From NCBI GenBank assembly GCA_950097015.1, contig CATNEN010000038.1, positions 6,745,001 to 6,809,000 on the forward strand: a stretch of 64,000 nucleotides of DNA. Direction: 5' to 3'. Within the stretch, counting starts at the first letter, position 1; the number at the start of each line of letters is the position of its first letter. Shown piece by piece: positions 58,371 to 64,000 of this stretch. The stretch comes from Macrostomum hystrix (Eukaryota > Platyhelminthes > Macrostomidae). The notes below the pieces were generated by a model. It was not told where the DNA came from and searched no databases. It saw nothing but the letters and a program-made list of their open reading frames with translations. A program made the position numbers and the translations under genes.

Positions 58371-59250
58371 CAAACAGAAGAGAACCTCCATAATACCAGA
58401 ATGGAGGCTACTTGCAGGCTACCAAACTCGCAGCAAGAAATGTTTGCCCTTTTTCTTTGACAGGAAACCATTGCCCCCAAATATCTCCTGTTACATCTCC
58501 TGTTACATGTGGCACGGTAGATACATTTAGAAAACTGTTAAACACATTTAGAAAATCGTTGGACACATTTAGAAAATCGTTGAGCACTTTAGAAAACGGT
58601 TTCGATCAGTGTTCGTCGAATAAAGTTTTATAATTATTATTATTAAATAAGCTATTTTTTTGATCGAATAACGCTTAAAACAATGCTAAAAAAATTTGAA
58701 ATAATTTACGCTCTTAGCTGGGCTCAATATTTTTTTCTTGCATTTCTCAATTGTGATAACGCCTGCAGCTATGCACAAAAATATTTCCTTAGATTTATTA
58801 TCGAATTCCCGATACTCGAAAAAACTATTTTCTGAAAGGGAGTACAGGAATAATAAAGCTAACAAATATCTGCTTCGACAGTAGCTAACCAAAAGCGCTT
58901 ACTATTTATACTCGAACCAAAAATGCCCAAAAAATACTAATAAATAGGAACTTACGTTTTTAACTGCTGATGTTTAGAAGATTAGAATAAAAAGAAGCAG
59001 TAACAAAACCGATGCTGAAATTCTACCTGCATTCTACAAAAGCATTAAAGTACTTTACTTCGGAGCTAGATGAAAAGAAAGCGGCACAATGATCGAAGTC
59101 GAGACAAGGTTTGACAATAGAAAGGCTGCAGTTTTATGGATAGAAAGGAGGAGGAGAGGTCTCGCTAGCATTGAGCATCATAAAAGCCCAATCATGAAAT
59201 CTGCTATGTACGGTTTGCGTATTTAAATCAAATCACTCGATCAGCCAAGA
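58371..59250. other. Interior of Helitron A without array or gene
   Basis: AT-rich sequence with a threefold ACATTTAGAAAATCGTT repeat at 58520-58600. Short open frames at 58412-58633 and 58686-58892 have no recognised domain. Confidence 0.4.
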
Positions 59251-59635
59251 GACAAATTTATAAACGTACGTACGGGTCGAAAAGCAGTGACGCAACCCTA
59301 TTCAATTGAGAGTATCGGGCCCTGTTCTGTGCTATACCAATGCACGCGCGGGCGAGAAAAAGCACCGATGCAATCTAATAAAGCTGACAGTGTCCGGCCC
59401 TATTCTAATTTAACCTTGTTTGGCCTCCTATTGAAAGCAATAGGAAAACTCGTTTTTCGAATATTTAATATTGTTAGCGTTGAAGCAGACTAACGAAATT
59501 TTCAAGGTCTCATGCCAGTATAATTTGGCATGTTTAGCAAAAAACGCGATCAAATTTGGTTGAGGCATTTAGCCTGTGTATCGAAATTCCACAGACAGAC
59601 AGACAGACAGACTTTAGAGATTTAGTATAGTTGGA

Positions 59636-60169
59636 TATTTAAACTAAATAATTATTTCACGTCACATATATAGTACGCTTACATGAATAAATGCCCAGAA
59701 GCTCATGCATATTGATTAATTGTGCAGTAAGTTTTTCAGTACGGCACATCGTACTTTTGTACACAGCAGGGCGTGCAATTAAGTATGAATGAACAGGATT
59801 GATCATGTCTAAATACTCATGGATTATGCTAATATGAAATATGAATCCGTTTAATTGACTTCATCGAAAATTGAGGTACCAGTTTGCAAAATATACTACT
59901 GACAATCTGACTAGGAATGAACTTGGTTGCTTCGCTATTCTATGCTCGTAATTATTCAAACCTACTGTTATAAATATAAATAAATTAACTCTGGACTATT
60001 TAGTTTTTACAATTAATTATTTTAGCATTTTGTTATTTTCTTCTATGTTTAGAGTAATTTTAAACCTAAATCTTTCTTCGAAATAAAAAGTTTATGTACG
60101 TGCTGTACTTAACATTCTTTGTTTAGGATAAGGATAACTTAGGTGAGGAATTACAAATTCCGAATTAGG
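59636..60169. other. 5' flank of the TMEM245-like gene
   Basis: AT-rich. TTTGTTTAG at 60118-60126 is a good acceptor just before the coding exon, so there may be an upstream non-coding exon or a trans-spliced leader. Confidence 0.45.
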
Positions 60170-63138
60170 ATGTCGCATATTCCTCGTCGGCCTTGTGAAA
60201 ACCTATCGCCGTTAAATTACTTCTATCAGTTTCTACCTTCGAGTGATGACAAAGCTTTGAAGCAAGCGTTTTACAATACTATTGCTTTAGCTTTTGTTGG
60301 GGTATTTTTGCTTGCTTGTGTAGCAGTCTATTTTATTCTTGAAGCCTTTATTGAACCCCTCCTTTGGGCTTTGCTGGTGGGATCATGCTTACATCCTATC
60401 AAACGAAAGCTGACATCTATCTTGAGGATCTGGTTCAAAGCGACACAAATGTCAAATAGACCTCTTTTTGTGGAAGCAGCTTTTTTACCTATCTCAGCAA
60501 TGAACTCATTACTAGACACTTTGCATGATAAGATTCTTAGGTATAAAAAGTTTATTTACGTGGGTATTATAATTTTTCCTTTAATATTTATCATGCTAAG
60601 CATAGTGCCAATAAAAACACACCTTGGACTTCTTATATCACTGTGGACAAAGTTGTCAATGTTTATTAGTTACTTCTCAACTACTTGGGTAAGTGACTTT
60701 TGACTGATTTCAGTAGCTATTTGGTCAACATCAAATGCCTACTTGATTTATTTCTTTTAATAGTTTATAATCACGATTTTCGATTTTCAAATATTTGTTC
60801 TATTTAAGCTCTTAAACTTGAAACCCTAGTGATTTTTTTAAAACTTTTAAAAACTTTTAGTCACAATATTAGTCTTAGCATATCATATTTAATTATGATA
60901 TTTTATCTCCACAACTATGGTTATACATCTATGGATTGTGCTTTTTTAAACAACCCACAATGGTGTGAAGGGACAAGGACTTAGTAGTTTATTTAACATA
61001 CCCCACAGGGAGAATAAATCTCGGCTATAAATATTAACTAGGATACTAACAATTTTACTCATTTTTTTGAAGTAAATAATTGATAATCAAATAAAAAAAT
61101 AGAAATATATTCTTAATAACAAAAAATTATTGGTATAATTTTCATTTTTTTCTTTCTGACTAAAACTTATAGTAAAAAATACATCTTTTTTTCGCAGATC
61201 CTGCTTGGCATTATTCTCTATCTGTCTTTAGTGTTGTTCTATTGGACTCCAGAGTCTAGCTTTCTATTGAAGCTGCTAGCTCTGCCAGTTTGGATTGGCG
61301 TCGTGTTCTACTTGTCCTCCATCACTGGCATATTTAGTGTGCCATTGTTCATCTCCTTCATCTTCCTGGTCTGCCTTGGCTGCGCTGTTGAGGTTCGCGA
61401 TTCCCTGCTAACAAGAAAGACCCGTGAGCACTTTTATCAATCCTAGTTGGCCTATCCTCATTTCCTGAGTATCCTGTCCTCATTTCCTGAGTCGCCTGTC
61501 CTCATTTCCTGAGTATCCTGTCCTCATTTCCTGAGTCGCCTGTCCTCATTTCCCGAGTCGCCTATCCTCATTTCCTGAGTATCCTGTACTCATTTCCTGA
61601 GTATCCTGTCCTCATTTTCTGAGTATCCTGTCCTCATTTCCTGAGTATCCTGTCCTCATTTCTGAGTATCCTGTCCTCATTTCCTGAGTGACCTGTCCGC
61701 ATTTCCTGAGTGACCTGTCCGCATTTCCTGAGTGACCTGTCCTCATTCCAGTTGGCTTGTCAGCTCTGCTCAGTCGACTGCGCAGCTCGCCATCGGCTGC
61801 CTCGTCAGCCGGCAGCGCTGTCGATGACTCCGGCGAGCCCGAAGCAGAAGCCGACCACGACGCTAATGACTCGGACACGGACGAATCTCCGGCTGAGTCT
61901 TCATCGACGATTGCCGCAGCTTCAGCAGCCGCCGCAACCCGCGTCATCGAGCCAGACTTGCCGTCAGACGAGCCCGACGTCGCCGCGCGGGCAGCCTCCG
62001 AGGCTCCACATTCGGCTGAACTGCCAGCCGCCAGCAGCAGCGTCGCGGACATTGCGCCACCACCGTCGGGCACCTCGGCGACGCCCGGAGGCTCCAAGCC
62101 ACGTTTCAACCGTCGCCAGCAAAAGCGTCGAAGTAGCAAATACTTTTTTGTTTTGCTGCTGTGGGGTCACGCGCTGGCCTATGCTTGGAGCAGGCCTTGG
62201 ACCCTGTCACTGCTGCCATTTCTGGCTGCGTTTGTGGCTTTGCGAACTCTGGGTTCGTGCGGTCTTTATTGTTTTTCGGAGTCACTTAAAGTTTTCCTAC
62301 TTTTGTATTTGCCTTGTTTTAACAGCTTCTTTGCAATTTTGCTCGCTCAGGCGACAGCATCGGCGGCAGCGAGACGGCCAGGCGCTGGGCGCAGGCAGCC
62401 TGCGGCTGGGTGACGCGGCTGATGAAATCCAGGCGCGACGCCTTGGCGCCATTTCCGGTGCGCGGCATCTACAAATTGCTGCTGCGTGGCGATCGCAAGG
62501 CAAGATTATTTCTACTTATATTGCTACTATAAGTAGACGCTTCGCGCATGCGTGACAAAGCGACATTTAGGCGCATTGAGTTGTGCCGTCCATCTCCGCA
62601 TTGGCAGTCCCATGCTTTACCTTTGATTTATTTGTTTAAGCCGACTGACTAAATGCATAATTTTTATGTCCGCTTCCATTAACAGATGTCGGACATTCTG
62701 GCCAACTCTCTGGATGCCATTGTCAGCATCTTGGTCATCCTGCTGGTGCTGAGTGCTTCAATATTTCTCACCATATTTTTGGCCATTCAGGTTCGACTTA
62801 TCCGGATAGTGTGTTCTCAATTGTCTTCATCATGGCACAGTTTCACTATTCGATTTCATCATCGGTCTATTTTTTTTCCAGGTGCAAAGGGAGAGCATTG
62901 AGCTGGTGACTATGACTAGCCGTGTGCTCAATAACACCGTCATTTCCGCGTCTAACTCGTAATCATTTTCTGATCATTCTTTACTTTCTACTTATGTCAG
63001 TAGTGCAGAAGGGACATGGTGCGCAAATTCAAACCGCTTTCAACCAGGCTGCTGCCAGAGACAGACAATTTGCAGAAACTGCTGGACTCCATGATGGGCA
63101 ATGCGTATGTGTTCGGCCGAGAATGGATCTCAAAAAAG
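60170..63138 (+). CDS. TMEM245: TMEM245-like multi-pass membrane protein (AI-2E transporter family), 5' part
   Basis: Exons 60170-60688, 61198-61423, 61752-about 62252, 62351-62499, 62686-62790, 62882-62958 and 63009-63138 join in frame; the gene runs off the right edge. The start is MSHIPRRPCENLSPL. Hydrophobic segments include FVGVFLLACVAVYFIL, YVGIIIFPLIFIMLSIV, ILLGIILYLSLVLFYW and AIVSILVILLVLSASIFL. Exon 3 carries an acidic, Ser/Ala-rich cytoplasmic-type linker. The order of segments, SRPWTLSLLPFLAAFVALR, and a late LQKLLDSMMGNAYVFGREW fit the metazoan TMEM245 family, related to bacterial AI-2E exporters; its substrate is not established. The donor of exon 3 is uncertain (62252 or 62261, same phase). 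The junction after 62499 uses AAG/GCAAGA, a GC-AG intron. Two introns hold minisatellites. Confidence 0.85.
61452..61745. repeat. 22-bp minisatellite, about 13 copies, merging into a splice acceptor
   Basis: Unit CTCATTTCCTGAGTATCC plus TGTC. The last unit reads CTCATTCCAG and is the actual acceptor of TMEM245 exon 3 (exon from 61752). The array begins about 28 nt after the donor of exon 2, so the intron is nearly all repeat. Confidence 0.95.
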
Positions 63139-63205
63139 GTCTGGACTCTGTTTAGTTTGCCGTGCTCACTTTTTTGTAGAATTGAAGCAGAATTTTACTG
63201 TGCTG

Positions 63206-63700
63206 AGGCTAATGCTGAGACTAATGCTGAGGCTAATGCTGAGGCTAATGCTGAGGCTAATGCTGAGGCTAATGCTGAGACTAATGCTGAGACTAATGCT
63301 GAGGCTAATTCTGAGGCTAATTCTGAGGCTAATGCTGAGACTAATGCTGAGACTAATGCTGAGACTAATGCTGAGGCTAATGCTGAGACTAATGCTGAGA
63401 CTAATGCTGAGACTAATGCTGAGACTAATGCTGAGACTAATGCTGAGGCTAATGCTGAGACTAATGCTGAGACTAATGCTGAGACTAATGCTGAGACTAA
63501 TGCTGAGACTAATGCTGAGACTAATGCTGAGGCTAATGCTGAGACTAATGCTGAGACTAATGCTGAGACTAATGCTGAGACTAATGCTGAGACTAATGCT
63601 GAGACTAATGCTGAGACTAATGCTGAGACTAATGCTGAGACTAATGCTGAGGCTAATGCTGAGACTAATGCTGAGACTAATGCTGAGACAAATGCTATGG
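63206..63700. repeat. 12-bp minisatellite, about 41 copies
   Basis: Unit GCTGAGACTAAT with GAGGCT variants. It lies in the TMEM245 intron that starts at 63139. The unit has no stop in any frame, and the frame of the preceding exon stays open through the array to a stop at 63736-63738. Confidence 0.95.
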
Positions 63701-63738
63701 TCCATGCTGAGTCTATTGTTGAGATTAAACTGACTTAA

Positions 63739-64000
63739 AGTCGGTTGGAAATATTTAGAGGGTAAACAAGTCGGCGTAATGAATCACACACGCAATTAGA
63801 ATAGTAGTGTTGTTGTCAACTGAGCAAGCTTATCAAAGATTGTCAATAGCTGTTTGATTTGTAATTCTTACTTGTTTAGTTTGGCCAGTGTGCCATATTC
63901 ATATATTCTTATTACTCATTAAATAATAGTTTTCAGTTTTATATGTTTAGCTTAAGCAGGCTAAAGCTGTTTTGTTTTTAGCTAGGCACAAAACTAGCTG
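63739..64000. other. Intron sequence to the right edge
   Basis: AT-rich intron sequence of the TMEM245-like gene after the 12-bp array. No exon recognised. Confidence 0.4.

Larger units (their letters stand above)
56875..59635 (-). mobile_element. Non-autonomous Helitron A, abutting Helitron B
   Basis: On the minus strand it begins TCCAACTATACTAAATCTC at 59635, preceded by A and followed by (GTCT)n and a block similar to B's left end, including the shared TTCGAATATTTAAT near 59455. It ends CTAG at 56878-56875 with a CTCCCCAAAGGGGGGC hairpin. The last 100 bp match Helitron B nearly base for base. It carries the same 18-bp array, a 3-copy remnant of the 23-bp array and a private AGCAGAGAACTAATT array. 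The 5' end is less certain than the 3' end. Confidence 0.7.

Overview
The window is animal nuclear DNA: genes are split by GT-AG introns, the products are metazoan (ionotropic glutamate receptor, TRAF, MAPKAP kinase 2/3, CDYL-type chromodomain-crotonase, TMEM245), and Helitrons, a hAT-type MITE, a MULE-like element, tRNA-derived SINEs and a non-LTR retrotransposon lie between and inside the genes. The standard code fits every gene model. The species cannot be fixed from sequence alone. A free-living flatworm of the Macrostomum kind is my best guess, held weakly, based on the repeat load and gene style rather than any diagnostic sequence. All exon coordinates come from reading splice sites and phases by eye.

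Layout. 0-0.64 kb: 3' end of a non-LTR retrotransposon with a (TTG)n tail. 2.3-12.9 kb (minus): ionotropic glutamate receptor, C-terminal exons off the left edge, introns filled with minisatellites. 14.5-16.7 kb (minus): small four-helix membrane protein whose only intron is almost pure minisatellite. 17-20.5 kb: gene-poor, three arrays. 20.5-22.9 kb (minus): tentative two-exon gene with an N-terminal Met-Gly. 23.6-24.5 kb: another array. 25.0-25.5 kb (plus): intronless four-helix membrane protein. 26.0-27.5 kb (plus): two-exon gene with an internally duplicated unrecognised domain. 28.1-28.4 kb (minus): possible secreted prohormone. 31.2-35.9 kb (plus): complete TRAF gene with a decayed Helitron, itself carrying a hAT-type MITE, in intron 1. 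36.6-37.3 kb: 21-bp array. 38.1-41.7 kb (minus): complete MAPKAPK2/3 gene. 43.8-49.0 kb (minus): CDYL-like gene with a possible winged-helix insert and a MULE-like element in its intron. 51.5 kb: orphan GC-rich reading frame. 52.8-59.6 kb: two Helitrons abutting head to tail, both filled with the same minisatellites. 60.2 kb to the right edge (plus): TMEM245-like gene, incomplete.

The dominant feature is tandem repetition. More than 20 separate minisatellites (periods about 9 to 36 bp, one near 80 bp) make up about a quarter of the window. Many lie inside introns, start within about 10-75 nt of a splice site, and in some cases contain the splice signal itself. The genes do not form a functional cluster. 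TRAF and MAPKAPK2 are both stress/innate-signalling proteins, but nothing here shows joint regulation.
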